30,095 bases of DNA from Magnetococcales bacterium (GCA_015229095.1 JADGCE010000016.1:1-30095), one strand, 5' to 3'; positions 7,066-16,609 are shown, counted from the stretch's first letter. Notes: generated from the sequence alone by a model not told the origin. Program-made: numbers and translations.

Positions 7066-9593
7066 CACGGCCTCTCCCGGGTGACGGGTTCTGCCGTCGT
7101 GTTGGCCGTTCCACTCGGGATCTCCTTGCCTGCACTTTTTTCCGCGACAATCTGCCACCGGTTTTTTTCCTTTTGCACCCGCAGGGTCTTGCGTTTTTCC
7201 CAGCGGCTGCCCGTCGAGGCAAAGGCCAGGCGCAGATAGGCGGTGGCTTGGTTTTCCGACTCCACCTCGACGGCCCACTCCTTCAGGGTTGTGCGTATGC
7301 GGGTGGCCGGGTTGAGCAAAACGGCGTAGGCATTTTCCCACTGCTGCCGACTCCAGCCGTTTTCCGGCACAAATTTTTCCGAATAGAAGGAGAGAAAGGT
7401 GGCAGCATCCTGACGCGACCAGGCATCCACCCACTCCTGCACCAGGGTGCGGACCCCCTCCTCCGGGGTGACCGGGGTGGGGGGGGTGGCCGGCTTGGTC
7501 GTTTTTTTGTGGGATGGCACTGGGTTGGGCGTTTCCCCACCCGCCTCTTCCACCAGGGCGGGGTCGAATTCCGAAGCCTCTTTTTCTGGTTTGCCGACCG
7601 GGTTTGCCTTTTCTGATGGGCCTGCCGGGGTGGGGAGGGCTTTTGCAAGGGGGGGCGGAGCTCCTTTTTCTGGCACTCCAGGGGAGGGTCGACTGGGTGT
7701 GGTGCCGGCGGCGATGGGGCTTGGCGCGGACGCGGGAGTCGCGGGGCCTGGGTGGGGTGCTTTGCCCTCCGGGTTGGTCTCAGCCGCGCTCTGATAGAGC
7801 CAATCTGCGGCTTCTTTCAGCAGTTTTTCTCTGTTCTGTAATTGATACAGAAATGTTTCTGTAACGGGAGAACCCGGGGATGGGGGGGCGATGGCCTGGG
7901 CAGAATCCCGCAACAGGGCTTGGTTGGCCTGCTCCACCGCCTGATCTGTGGTTGTCCCTTCTCCTTTTTCGATGGATTCGGATGGGGCGGCCTTCCCGGA
8001 TGGGGAGAGCGAGATACCCTCCTGCCAGGCCTCTACAGCTTCCCGAATGGCCTGACTCAAGGTGGGCAACTCGGCATCCGGCGTCGCTGTGGGGAGCAGA
8101 TCCACGCCCAGGGAGACGAAAATCAGTCCAATGGCATTTTGCAGCTCGGCATAGGCTTTGTTGCGCTGCAACTGGGACATGATGGCTTTGGTGGCGGCAC
8201 GAATCTGTTCCAGGCGGTTTTGGCCGGCACTGCCGGCCTCCAGGACAATATTTTCCAAAATGCGGCGATCCACCGCGCTCATTTGGCTGAAAGTCTCCAG
8301 TTTGCGGCGGGCATCCTGATATTTGCGATGGCTGATATGGACCTGGGAGAGGATGGCCATGTGCAAGGCCACCCGGCGCAGCTGGTTAAGGCTGGTTTGA
8401 TTTTCCGCCAACCGGATGGCCGTTGGCGCGGCCACCAGTTTCATCAGGTTGCTGGTCACTTGCAAGCCGGCATCCTGCCAGTTGGCATGCAAGGCGAACG
8501 AGTTGCTGTCATAGTGGCTGGCGGTTTTGAGCTCCAGACCCGGCAACAGGCGCAGCAGGGCTTTGCGGGTTTCGGCGGCACTGATACGGGTTTTGTACAT
8601 TTCCAGACGCAGCTCTGGCCGATTCAGCAGGGCCAATTCTTCCATTTCGGCCACAGTGGCCCGGATCGGGGTGATGGTGCGCGCAAATTCATCAGGAATT
8701 TTAAGCGTAAAATCAATGCCAGGGGGCAGATTGATCAACAGGGCCAGATTTTTTTTGGCCAGATCCAACTCTTCCCGCAGGGTTTCCAGCTGTTGTACCA
8801 CCTCCAACAGCTCGCGTTGAAAGCGCATCATCTCCAGTTGCGGGCGCAGACGCTCTTTTTCCACCTGGTGGGCCACCTGCAAGGCGGCGCGGGCTTCTGT
8901 CAAGACCGGTTCGATACGGCTTTGCAGTTGTTGGGCACTGGCGGCCCGCCAAAAGGCGGCCTGCACCTCCTGAAACTGGTTATGGGCCAGCTTGCGGCGA
9001 TTTTCCGTCGCAACCAGCACCCGGTCGGCACTCTGTTTGGCCTGGTAATAGCTGACCCCGAAATCCAACACATTCCAGACGACCGCCAGGTCAGCACTGC
9101 TCTTTTCCCGATCCTGGGCGGTGGAATAGCTGGTCGAGAGGATACCGGTGGACAGGGAGAGGCCCCGTGCGGCATCGATGCTGTTGCGGCTGTCAAACCC
9201 GGCTCGGGCGGCCAGACGAGGGAGCAGATCATACTGGGAAAGATCCACCTCGGTGAGGGCAACGGTTTTTTCCAGCAAGGTGACCCGATAATCCAGATTG
9301 TATTTGAGTGCCCGTGCCACCGCCTCGTACAGATCCAGGGGGTGGTCGACCGGTTCCTGTTGGGTGAGCCAGAGGTTTTGATCCTCTTGCACTGCCAGAG
9401 TGAGATCGGTAGGGGTCAAGGGGGTGGGGGCGATGGTGCAAGCCAGCAGGGAAGTACCGGCCAGAACAAGGAAAAACCCTGTGTGGCTGCCCACAGGCCA
9501 ACGCCGGGCAGCCCATGGCGCAACAAAGCCCGCACTGCGTTGACGGAGTGCATGAGAGCGGGCCAGGGAAAAACCGTGCAGAAATCGTGTCAT
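7065..9593 (-). CDS. TolC-family outer-membrane lipoprotein with C-terminal NTF2-like domain
   Basis: An 842-residue protein, far longer than the usual 420-500 residues of TolC-type efflux proteins. The N-terminal hydrophobic stretch ends in a lipobox (LLAC, Cys52), so it is probably a lipoprotein like OprM. Residues about 70-510 form the two long helical-hairpin repeats of the TolC/OEP family. A long low-complexity linker rich in Pro, Ala, Ser and Glu covers about 540-710. The last 115 residues match the NTF2-like fold seen at the ends of some cell-wall enzymes, with a conserved pattern of W-x-D-A-W, SFYSEKF and W-K-V at the end. ATG 9593 is chosen because the promoter-like element lies just upstream; its ribosome binding site is poor, and a GTG at 9494 would give a shorter signal peptide. 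First gene of the export operon. Confidence 0.88.
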   Translation of the reverse strand: MTRFLHGFSLARSHALRQRSAGFVAPWAARRWPVGSHTGFFLVLAGTSLLACTIAPTPLTPTDLTLAVQEDQNLWLTQQEPVDHPLDLYEAVARALKYNLDYRVTLLEKTVALTEVDLSQYDLLPRLAARAGFDSRNSIDAARGLSLSTGILSTSYSTAQDREKSSADLAVVWNVLDFGVSYYQAKQSADRVLVATENRRKLAHNQFQEVQAAFWRAASAQQLQSRIEPVLTEARAALQVAHQVEKERLRPQLEMMRFQRELLEVVQQLETLREELDLAKKNLALLINLPPGIDFTLKIPDEFARTITPIRATVAEMEELALLNRPELRLEMYKTRISAAETRKALLRLLPGLELKTASHYDSNSFALHANWQDAGLQVTSNLMKLVAAPTAIRLAENQTSLNQLRRVALHMAILSQVHISHRKYQDARRKLETFSQMSAVDRRILENIVLEAGSAGQNRLEQIRAATKAIMSQLQRNKAYAELQNAIGLIFVSLGVDLLPTATPDAELPTLSQAIREAVEAWQEGISLSPSGKAAPSESIEKGEGTTTDQAVEQANQALLRDSAQAIAPPSPGSPVTETFLYQLQNREKLLKEAADWLYQSAAETNPEGKAPHPGPATPASAPSPIAAGTTPSRPSPGVPEKGAPPPLAKALPTPAGPSEKANPVGKPEKEASEFDPALVEEAGGETPNPVPSHKKTTKPATPPTPVTPEEGVRTLVQEWVDAWSRQDAATFLSFYSEKFVPENGWSRQQWENAYAVLLNPATRIRTTLKEWAVEVESENQATAYLRLAFASTGSRWEKRKTLRVQKEKNRWQIVAEKSAGKEIPSGTANTTAEPVTRERP

Positions 9594-9644
9594 GGGCAGA
9601 GGCCAGAAGGGACGGCAGATGAGCGAATCCTGATATAAGCAAAT

Positions 9645-9673
9645 AGGATACCATGCACAGGGGAGCGTGACAA
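9645..9673 (-). promoter_or_regulatory. sigma-70-like promoter of the export operon
   Basis: On the minus strand TTGTCA (9673-9668) is separated by 17 bases from TATCCT (9650-9645). Both elements are close to consensus and the predicted start would lie about 45 bases before the ATG of the TolC-like gene. This supports ATG 9593 over longer frames. Confidence 0.55.
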
Positions 9674-9702
9674 AATTTTTCTCTGTCTCCAGGCTTGGGG
9701 TG

Positions 9703-9711
9703 TGCCATAAT
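9703..9711 (+). promoter_or_regulatory. extended -10 promoter of the giant surface-protein gene
   Basis: TG, one base, then CATAAT forms an extended -10 element about 55 bases before the ATG at 9767. No good -35 is visible. With the opposite promoter it makes a compact divergent control region between operon and presumed cargo gene, so shared regulation is plausible. Confidence 0.35.
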
Positions 9712-9766
9712 AACCGTGGCGGTTTACGACGGTTGCCCATTCCCCTTCAGCCTGGAGCTGTCTACC

Positions 9767-12700
9767 ATGAACAGGCAATGGATCGGTCAGATGTGGCGGA
9801 ATTTGATCCCCCGTTTTTCCCTTCGTGCCCCCCAACCTGGGATGCCTCCGGCCCCTCGTTTGTTTCTGGCCCTGGAGCCCCGGACGCTGCTGGATGGGGT
9901 CGGCATGTTGCCGGAGCCACTGGAAGAGCTGTTGTTTGACCGGCTTGGGTCGGTCGGGCATGCCGATCCCCTCCCCCCGCATGGGGAGAACAGCATGGCT
10001 CTGCTGGCGGCTGTGCAGGAGCATGTGCCCCCCGGTGCATCGCTGCGCCACGAAATTCTTTTTGTCGATCCCCGGGTCGCCGATTATCAAACCCTGTTGG
10101 CAGAGGCCTCCCCGACCCTGACGGTGATGGTGCTGGATGCCAACCGGGATGGGGTGATGCAGATTACCACCGCCCTGCGCGGCCAGAGCCCTTTCGACGC
10201 CATCCACATTCTTTCCCACGGCAGCACCGCGCAACTCCTCCTGGGGTCGGCACACCTGACCCAGGAGAGTCTGGATGGTTATCGAGAGCCTCTGGCGGCC
10301 TGGGGCGACGCCTTGACCGATGGCGGGGATATCCTGCTCTATGGCTGTGATGTGGGTGCGGGAGAGAGAGGAATGGCCTTCCTGGAGCGCATCGCCGCCA
10401 TCAGCGGGGCCGATGTCGCCGCCTCCACCGATCTGACCGGCGCATGGGGACGGGGGGGGGACTGGCTGTTGGAACGGCACACCGGCTCCATTGAAACCCT
10501 GCTGCCTTTTGCGACGACGGCACAGGCCGACTATCCCGGTCTGCTCGCCACCCTACTGGTCACCACTGCCGCCGATGAGACAGCCGCCACGACCGTACAA
10601 GCGACGGAAACAGCCGACGGTCTCGGCCTCTCTCTGCGGGAGGCGATCAACGTTGCCACCGCCGGTGATACCATACAGTTCAATACCACCGCGATGGGCA
10701 CCAGCACTCTCACGCTTTCCAATGGCCAAATCTCCATTACCAAAAATCTTACCATCGACGGGGGCAGCAGCGGAGTAACCCTCAGCGGTGGGGGCGCCAA
10801 TCAGCGCGCCTTTCAGGTGAGCAGCGGTTCTGCCATCAATCTGAATCTGACTGCGCTGACCATTGACAACTTTGACCCCACCGGCGGTGTGACGGGGGGA
10901 GCCATCTCCTACAGCAGTGTGGGTGGTATACTGACGGTTCAGTACACGACCGTCTCCAACAGCTCTGCTGGTTTTGGTGGTGGTATTTACCTGGGGAACG
11001 GAACACTGAATCTCTACGACAGCACCGTTAATACCAATACAGGAACTTCATCCGGTGGCGGTCTCTACGTTAACACGACGGGCAGTTATGCCATCGACAA
11101 CACGACGATCACGGGCAACACGGCTGCAGCGGGTGGTGGTATTTTTGACAACAGCACCAGTGGCACCCATACGATCAGCAACAGCACCATCGCCAGCAAT
11201 ACCGCTACCGGTTCCGGCGGAGGGGGGCTGAACCATTTCAATACCGGATCATTAACGGCCACCAATACCATCTTTGCCGATAACAGCGGCACCAATCCCG
11301 ATCTCTATGGCACCGTTACAGTCAATTACAGTTTGATCGAAAACACCACCGGAGGAACCATTACCGGCACTTCCAATGTGACCGGCTCCGACCCCGTTCT
11401 CTCTTCCCTGGCCAGCAATGGTGGCTTGACCCAGACCCAAAAACTGGGCATCACCAGTCCGGCCCTGAACAAGTGGAGTTCCGGGACTGTCTCCAGTCGC
11501 TCCTCATACGACCAGCGCGGTTCCAGTTATGCCCGGTATGCCAACACCTACATCGACATCGGCGCCTATGAGGATCAGGCCGCCGTGCTGGGGTCGGCCA
11601 CGGTCGCCCTGACCGAGAGCGATGCGGTGCTGAGCACCTCCGGCACCCTCACCATTACCGATGTGGACAGCACTCCCACCTTTGTGGCGCAGAGCGCTAC
11701 CGCCGGCAGTTATGGCAGTTTTACCATCAGCACCGCCGGTGCCTGGAGCTACACCACCAGTTCGGCGCAAAATGCCTTCGTCAGTGGTACTGTCTACACG
11801 GACACCTTTACCGTGACCAGCGCCTACGGTCCCAGCAGCACGGTGACCATCAACATCACCGGCACCAACGATGCCGCCACCCTGGGTTCCGCGACGGTTG
11901 CCCTCACCGAGAGTGATGCGGTGCTGAGCACCTCCGGCACCCTGACAATTTCGGATGTGGACAGTGCAGCCACCTTTGTGGCCCAGACCGCCACGGCGGG
12001 CAGCTACGGCAGTTTTACCATCGGCACCGGTGGGGCCTGGAGCTATACCACCAGTTCGGCGCAAAACGCTTTTGCCAGCGGTACCGTCTACACGGACACC
12101 TTTACCGTGGCCAGTGCCGATGGCACCACCAGCAGCGTGACCATTAACATAACCGGTACCAACGATGCCGCTACCGTCGGTTCGGCCAGCGTCAGCCTGA
12201 CGGAAACCGATGCGACCCTGACGGCCTCTGGAACCTTGAGCGTTTCCGATGTGGACAACTCGGCCGCTTTTGTGGCGCAGAGCAACACCTCCGGCAGTTA
12301 TGGCAGCTTCAGTCTGGCCAGCAGCGGGGCCTGGAGCTATACCACCGGCTCGCCACCCAATTCTCTGGTCAGTGGCACCACCTACACGGATACCTTTACC
12401 GTTTCCAGTGTCGATGGTACCACCAGCACAGTCACCCTCACCATTACCGGCACCAACGACGCCGCCACCCTGGGTTCCGCGACGGTTGCCCTTACCGAAA
12501 GCGATGCGGTGCTGACCACATCCGGAACCCTGAGCATCTCTGATGAAGACAGTGCGGCCACCTTTGTGGCGCAGAGTGCCACGGCGGGCAGCTATGGCAC
12601 CTTTACCCTCGCCAGCAACGGGGCCTGGAGTTATGCCACCAGTTCCGCTCAAAACGCCCTGGTGAGTGGTACTGTTTATACCGATACCTTCACGGTCGCC

Positions 12701-15700
12701 AGTGCCGATGGCACCACCAGCAGCGTGACAATCCGCATCACCGGCAGCGATGATGCGGCTGTTCTGGATTCCACCAGCGTTGACCTGACCGAGAGCGATG
12801 CCGTGTTGACCACCTCCGGCACACTCACCATCACCGACGTGGACAGTGCCGCCCCCTCCTTTGTGGCACAGAGTGCCACGGCGGGCAGCTACGGCAGTTT
12901 TACGCTGGCCAGTACGGGAGCCTGGAGTTACACCACCAGCTCCGCGCAAAACGCCCTGGTCGGTGGCACGGTATATACGGACACTTTCAGTGTCGCCGGT
13001 GCGGACGGCACCACCGGCAGCGTGACGGTTCGCATCACCGGCAGCGATGATGCCGCTGTGTTGGATTCTGCCAGCGTTGCCCTGACCGAGGGCGATGCGG
13101 TTTTGACCACTGCGGGTACCCTCACCCTCACCGATGTGGACAGCGCCTCCCCCTCCTTTGTGGCCCAGAGTGCCACGGCAGGCAGCTATGGCAGCCTCAC
13201 CCTCGCCAGCGATGGCACCTGGAGCTATGTGACTGGATCGGCCCTGGATGCCCTGGTCGGTGGCACCCTCTATACGGACGTTTTCAGTGTTTCCAGTACG
13301 GATGGTGCTACCAGCAGCGTGACGATCACCCTCACCGGCAGCGATGATGCCGCCGTTGTGGGTTCTGCCACCGTTGCCTTGACCGAAGGCGACGCGGTTT
13401 TGACCACTTCGGGTACCCTCACCCTCACCGATGTGGACAGCGCGGCCCCCGCCTTCGTGGCGCAGAGTGCCACGGCGGGTAGTTATGGCACGTTTACCCT
13501 CGCCAGCGATGGCACCTGGAGCTATGTGACCGGGTCGGCCCTGGATGCCCTGGTCAGTGGCACCTCCTATACGGATATTTTCAGTGTTTCCAGTACGGAT
13601 GGTGCTACCAGTAACGTTACTGTTAATATTACTGGAACGAACGACGCCGCCGTACTGGGTTCGGCCAGCCTCTCCTTGACCGAGGGCGATGCCGTTTTGA
13701 CCGCTTCCGGTACTCTGACCATTGCAGATGTGGACAGCTCTGCCACCTTTGTGGCGCAGACGGCGACTGTCGGCCATTACGGCAGTCTGAGTCTGGCGAC
13801 CGATGGGACCTGGAGTTATACCACCCTCTCGGCCCAGGATGCCTTTGTTGACGGCACCCTCTACACGGACTCCTTTACTGTGAGCAGTGCGGATGGTACC
13901 ACCAGCACGATTACCCTCCAGATGACCGGCAGCAATGATGCTGCCGTGCTGGGTTCGGCCAGCGTCGCCCTCACCGAAAGCGACGGGGTGCTGACCACCT
14001 CTGGAACTCTGACCATCTCGGATGTGGACAGCTCCGCCACCTTTGTGGCGCAGACGGCGACTGTCGGCCATTACGGCAGTCTGAGTCTGGCGACCGATGG
14101 GGCCTGGAGTTACACCACCCTGTCGGCCCTGGATGCCCTGGTCGCAGGCACCCTCTACACGGACACCTTTGTTGTGAGCAGTGCGGATGGCACCACCAGC
14201 ACGATTACCCTCCAGATTACCGGAAGCAACGATGCCGCCGTGCTGGGTTCGGCCAGCGTTCCCCTTGTCGAGGGAGATGCCGTACTGACCACCTCTGGCA
14301 CCCTGACCATTGCGGACGTGGACAGCCCCGCCACTTTTGTGACGCAAGCCGCTGCCATCGGTCGTTACGGCACCCTGACTCTGGCGACCGATGGGGCCTG
14401 GAGTTACACCACCCTGTCGGCCCTGGATGCCCTGGTCGCAGGCACCCTCTACACGGATGCCTTTGCTGTGAGCAGCGCGGATGGCACCACCAGCACGATC
14501 ACCCTCCAGATTACCGGCAGCAACGATGCTGCCCTGCTGGGCTCGGCCAATGTTGTCCTTGTCGAGGGGGATGCTGTGCTGACCACCTCTGGTACCCTGA
14601 CCATTGCGGATGTGGACAGCCCCGCCATCTTTGTGGCACACAATGGTCGAGCGGGCCTGTATGGTCATTTCAGCATGGAGGCCGACGGCTCCTGGAGCTA
14701 TGCCACCACTTCGGCACACGACGACTTTGTTGATGGTATGGTTTATACAGAGAGATTTGATGTGGCCAGCGCCGACGGCACCGCCAGCAGCGTGACGATC
14801 CAGATCAGCGGCAGCAACGATGCGCCCACCTTGACCGCCTTCGTATCGCCCCTGGCCACGACCCTGGAGGATACCCAGACTACCCTCCTGTGGGCCGATT
14901 TGCAGGGCGCCGGCAACCCGACGGATGTGGATGGCCAGGTGGTGGGTTTTGTCGTCCAGACGGTCAGCAGTGGCACGTTGACCATCGGCAGCCAAGCCGC
15001 CACCGCCACCCCCTGGAGTGCTGGCAGCAACGACACGGTGGATGCCACCCACACGGCCTATTGGACCGGCGCTGCGCATGCCAACGGCAGACTGGAGGCC
15101 TTCATGGTGGTTGCCAAGGATGAGGGTGGTGCGCTTTCCAGGGTGGCGGTGCCGGTGCAGATGCAGGTGGTGGCGGTCAATGATCTTCCCACCGGCCAGG
15201 TCACTCTCAGCGGCGTTGCCAGTCAAGAGCAGAGGCTTACGGTGGTCAATACGCTGGCCGACGTGGACGGGATGGGCCCCTTTACCTACCGCTGGCGGGC
15301 GGCTGGCATGCCCATTGAGGGGGCAACCGACGACCATTATCGCCTCACTGAGGCGGAGGCGGGCAAGCGCATCACGGTTACCGTCTCCTATATCGATGGC
15401 TACGGTACCCTGGAAAGCCAAAGCAGCCCGGAAACGGGTGTGGTGCAACCGCTTTTTGTGCCCGGTGCCTCTTCCTCCTCTTCCTCCTCTTCCTCTTCTT
15501 CCCCCTCCTCCTCCTCCGGGACGGGGAGCGGAGATGTGGGCAGCGGTAGCGGCCATTCAGGGGGTGGCGGTATGGGTGCAGGTGGTGGCACGGGGGCCGT
15601 GCCAGGTGCCAATCCGGTGACCCCTGTCGCCACCCAGAACACGAATCTGTTGGCTGAGGGGGTGTCACCCTCCAATCCTTTCAGCGATGCCGGGGCACCT

Positions 15701-16576
15701 GTCACCCCTCCGGTCAATCCCCCCACTGTCGTCGCGCCTGGCCCCACAGTGCCCACAGCCACCGTTATCCCCCCTCCTCCCGGCAGCAGCGGTGGGGCGA
15801 CGGGAGAGACTGTGGGGAGCGGTGGCGTGCCGACCGCTGGTGCGGGCGGTCTCCCGACGGGGGGAACGCCCACCACGGGAACGCCGCCCCCTGCGGTGGT
15901 GACACCACCTGCTGCCAGCCATGGGGGGAACACGGAGATTGATCCAGAGAGCGGCTCGCCCCCTGCTACGGCTGGAGGCGGATTTGCCGATTTCTTCGTA
16001 GATCGTGATGGAAATTTTTTCATTAAAAAACAATCACTGCTTCCGGAGATGGAGGGGGGTGGTCTGCGGGTGGTGGAGGGATTGGTGGGCAGTGGTCCGG
16101 AGGGTGCGGTTTCGATGGAGGTGGAGGGTTTGGCGGGCACGGGAGGCAATGAACAGGGGGTGGCCGTTGAGGGGTTCAGTGGTCGGAGCGGTGCAGCGGT
16201 TGTTGTGGTGGAGGGATTTGGGGACAGCAGTGCCTGGGCCAACCGCGAGGAGGCTGTTCAGGGGTTTGGGGATTCCGGCTCCGTGTACAAACAGGAGGAA
16301 GAGGAGGAGGATCTGCTGATCCAGGCGGAACCAGAGGCGCCGCAGAGCGATGCAACGGGGAGTGCCAGAAAAAATGCGGCAGCACAGGAGGAGGATGCCG
16401 AGCAGGCGTGGCTCTCTTCAGATGACGAAGGGGAACGGCGGCAGGAATCCGATTCGGATTCGCATAAGCGTGGCAAGCCGAGACTGACGGCGCAAATACG
16501 CCCCTTCGGTTCCCAGGGTTTTCACCAGGTCAGCATGGCCCTGCTCAAACGCATGGTCGAAAACCGGGCGCAATAG
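9767..16576 (+). CDS. giant secreted/surface protein: LEPR motif, DUF4347, beta-helix, 11 VCBS repeats
   Basis: A 2,269-residue protein. Residues 36-44 carry an LEPR-x-LLDG motif, the LEPR-XLL signature of very large exported proteins. Residues about 96-250 are a DUF4347 domain with conserved LSHG and LLYGCD-type motifs. A variant of the CSLREA motif, with the Cys replaced, starts near residue 286 and opens a right-handed beta-helix region ending near 605. Eleven VCBS-type repeats of 98-99 residues follow (607 to about 1687), then two Ig-like modules to about 1895. A poly-Ser tract and long Gly/Pro/Thr-rich linkers lead to a repeated VEG motif region, an acidic stretch and a short C-terminal segment. 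There is no Sec signal. The start is ATG 9767 with GGAG nine bases upstream; an earlier in-frame codon at 9695 lacks support. It is probably the cargo of the divergent export operon, acting in adhesion or biofilm. Confidence 0.88.
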   Translation: MNRQWIGQMWRNLIPRFSLRAPQPGMPPAPRLFLALEPRTLLDGVGMLPEPLEELLFDRLGSVGHADPLPPHGENSMALLAAVQEHVPPGASLRHEILFVDPRVADYQTLLAEASPTLTVMVLDANRDGVMQITTALRGQSPFDAIHILSHGSTAQLLLGSAHLTQESLDGYREPLAAWGDALTDGGDILLYGCDVGAGERGMAFLERIAAISGADVAASTDLTGAWGRGGDWLLERHTGSIETLLPFATTAQADYPGLLATLLVTTAADETAATTVQATETADGLGLSLREAINVATAGDTIQFNTTAMGTSTLTLSNGQISITKNLTIDGGSSGVTLSGGGANQRAFQVSSGSAINLNLTALTIDNFDPTGGVTGGAISYSSVGGILTVQYTTVSNSSAGFGGGIYLGNGTLNLYDSTVNTNTGTSSGGGLYVNTTGSYAIDNTTITGNTAAAGGGIFDNSTSGTHTISNSTIASNTATGSGGGGLNHFNTGSLTATNTIFADNSGTNPDLYGTVTVNYSLIENTTGGTITGTSNVTGSDPVLSSLASNGGLTQTQKLGITSPALNKWSSGTVSSRSSYDQRGSSYARYANTYIDIGAYEDQAAVLGSATVALTESDAVLSTSGTLTITDVDSTPTFVAQSATAGSYGSFTISTAGAWSYTTSSAQNAFVSGTVYTDTFTVTSAYGPSSTVTINITGTNDAATLGSATVALTESDAVLSTSGTLTISDVDSAATFVAQTATAGSYGSFTIGTGGAWSYTTSSAQNAFASGTVYTDTFTVASADGTTSSVTINITGTNDAATVGSASVSLTETDATLTASGTLSVSDVDNSAAFVAQSNTSGSYGSFSLASSGAWSYTTGSPPNSLVSGTTYTDTFTVSSVDGTTSTVTLTITGTNDAATLGSATVALTESDAVLTTSGTLSISDEDSAATFVAQSATAGSYGTFTLASNGAWSYATSSAQNALVSGTVYTDTFTVASADGTTSSVTIRITGSDDAAVLDSTSVDLTESDAVLTTSGTLTITDVDSAAPSFVAQSATAGSYGSFTLASTGAWSYTTSSAQNALVGGTVYTDTFSVAGADGTTGSVTVRITGSDDAAVLDSASVALTEGDAVLTTAGTLTLTDVDSASPSFVAQSATAGSYGSLTLASDGTWSYVTGSALDALVGGTLYTDVFSVSSTDGATSSVTITLTGSDDAAVVGSATVALTEGDAVLTTSGTLTLTDVDSAAPAFVAQSATAGSYGTFTLASDGTWSYVTGSALDALVSGTSYTDIFSVSSTDGATSNVTVNITGTNDAAVLGSASLSLTEGDAVLTASGTLTIADVDSSATFVAQTATVGHYGSLSLATDGTWSYTTLSAQDAFVDGTLYTDSFTVSSADGTTSTITLQMTGSNDAAVLGSASVALTESDGVLTTSGTLTISDVDSSATFVAQTATVGHYGSLSLATDGAWSYTTLSALDALVAGTLYTDTFVVSSADGTTSTITLQITGSNDAAVLGSASVPLVEGDAVLTTSGTLTIADVDSPATFVTQAAAIGRYGTLTLATDGAWSYTTLSALDALVAGTLYTDAFAVSSADGTTSTITLQITGSNDAALLGSANVVLVEGDAVLTTSGTLTIADVDSPAIFVAHNGRAGLYGHFSMEADGSWSYATTSAHDDFVDGMVYTERFDVASADGTASSVTIQISGSNDAPTLTAFVSPLATTLEDTQTTLLWADLQGAGNPTDVDGQVVGFVVQTVSSGTLTIGSQAATATPWSAGSNDTVDATHTAYWTGAAHANGRLEAFMVVAKDEGGALSRVAVPVQMQVVAVNDLPTGQVTLSGVASQEQRLTVVNTLADVDGMGPFTYRWRAAGMPIEGATDDHYRLTEAEAGKRITVTVSYIDGYGTLESQSSPETGVVQPLFVPGASSSSSSSSSSSPSSSSGTGSGDVGSGSGHSGGGGMGAGGGTGAVPGANPVTPVATQNTNLLAEGVSPSNPFSDAGAPVTPPVNPPTVVAPGPTVPTATVIPPPPGSSGGATGETVGSGGVPTAGAGGLPTGGTPTTGTPPPAVVTPPAASHGGNTEIDPESGSPPATAGGGFADFFVDRDGNFFIKKQSLLPEMEGGGLRVVEGLVGSGPEGAVSMEVEGLAGTGGNEQGVAVEGFSGRSGAAVVVVEGFGDSSAWANREEAVQGFGDSGSVYKQEEEEEDLLIQAEPEAPQSDATGSARKNAAAQEEDAEQAWLSSDDEGERRQESDSDSHKRGKPRLTAQIRPFGSQGFHQVSMALLKRMVENRAQ
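11585..14827 (+). repeat. eleven in-frame VCBS-type tandem repeats
   Basis: The units begin at 11585, 11879, 12173, 12467, 12761, 13058, 13355, 13652, 13946, 14240 and 14534, giving periods of 294 or 297 bases. Each unit begins around LGSA-x-V-x-LTE, continues with SGTL-x-x-x-DVDS, a central WSY, and ends with ITG-x-ND or ITGSDD. Units 8-10 share long identical DNA blocks, suggesting recent copying within the array. Confidence 0.92.
15470..15517 (+). repeat. TCC/TCT serine-codon microsatellite
   Basis: Sixteen codons, fifteen of them Ser (TCT or TCC) with one Pro, form a near-perfect triplet repeat at the junction between the folded modules and the Gly/Pro-rich linker. Triplet changes would alter linker length without breaking the frame. 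Confidence 0.85.
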
Positions 16577-16609
16577 GGAGGCTTGACCGGTGGCGGGGGA
16601 GATCCCGTT

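Noticed and set aside
7842..9638. A 598-codon plus-strand frame opposite the TolC-like gene
   Set aside because: Composition is Gln/Gly/His-rich as expected for an antisense shadow, and the minus strand encodes a recognisable TolC family protein.
11585..14827. CRISPR-like regular repeat array
   Set aside because: The period is about 294 bases, in frame, and translates to a known protein repeat; there are no short repeats with unique spacers.
11504..15556. A 1,350-codon minus-strand frame opposite the VCBS array
   Set aside because: It mirrors the repeat codon pattern of the true gene and gives a His/Gly/Arg-rich sequence with no family resemblance; the plus-strand domains are unmistakable.
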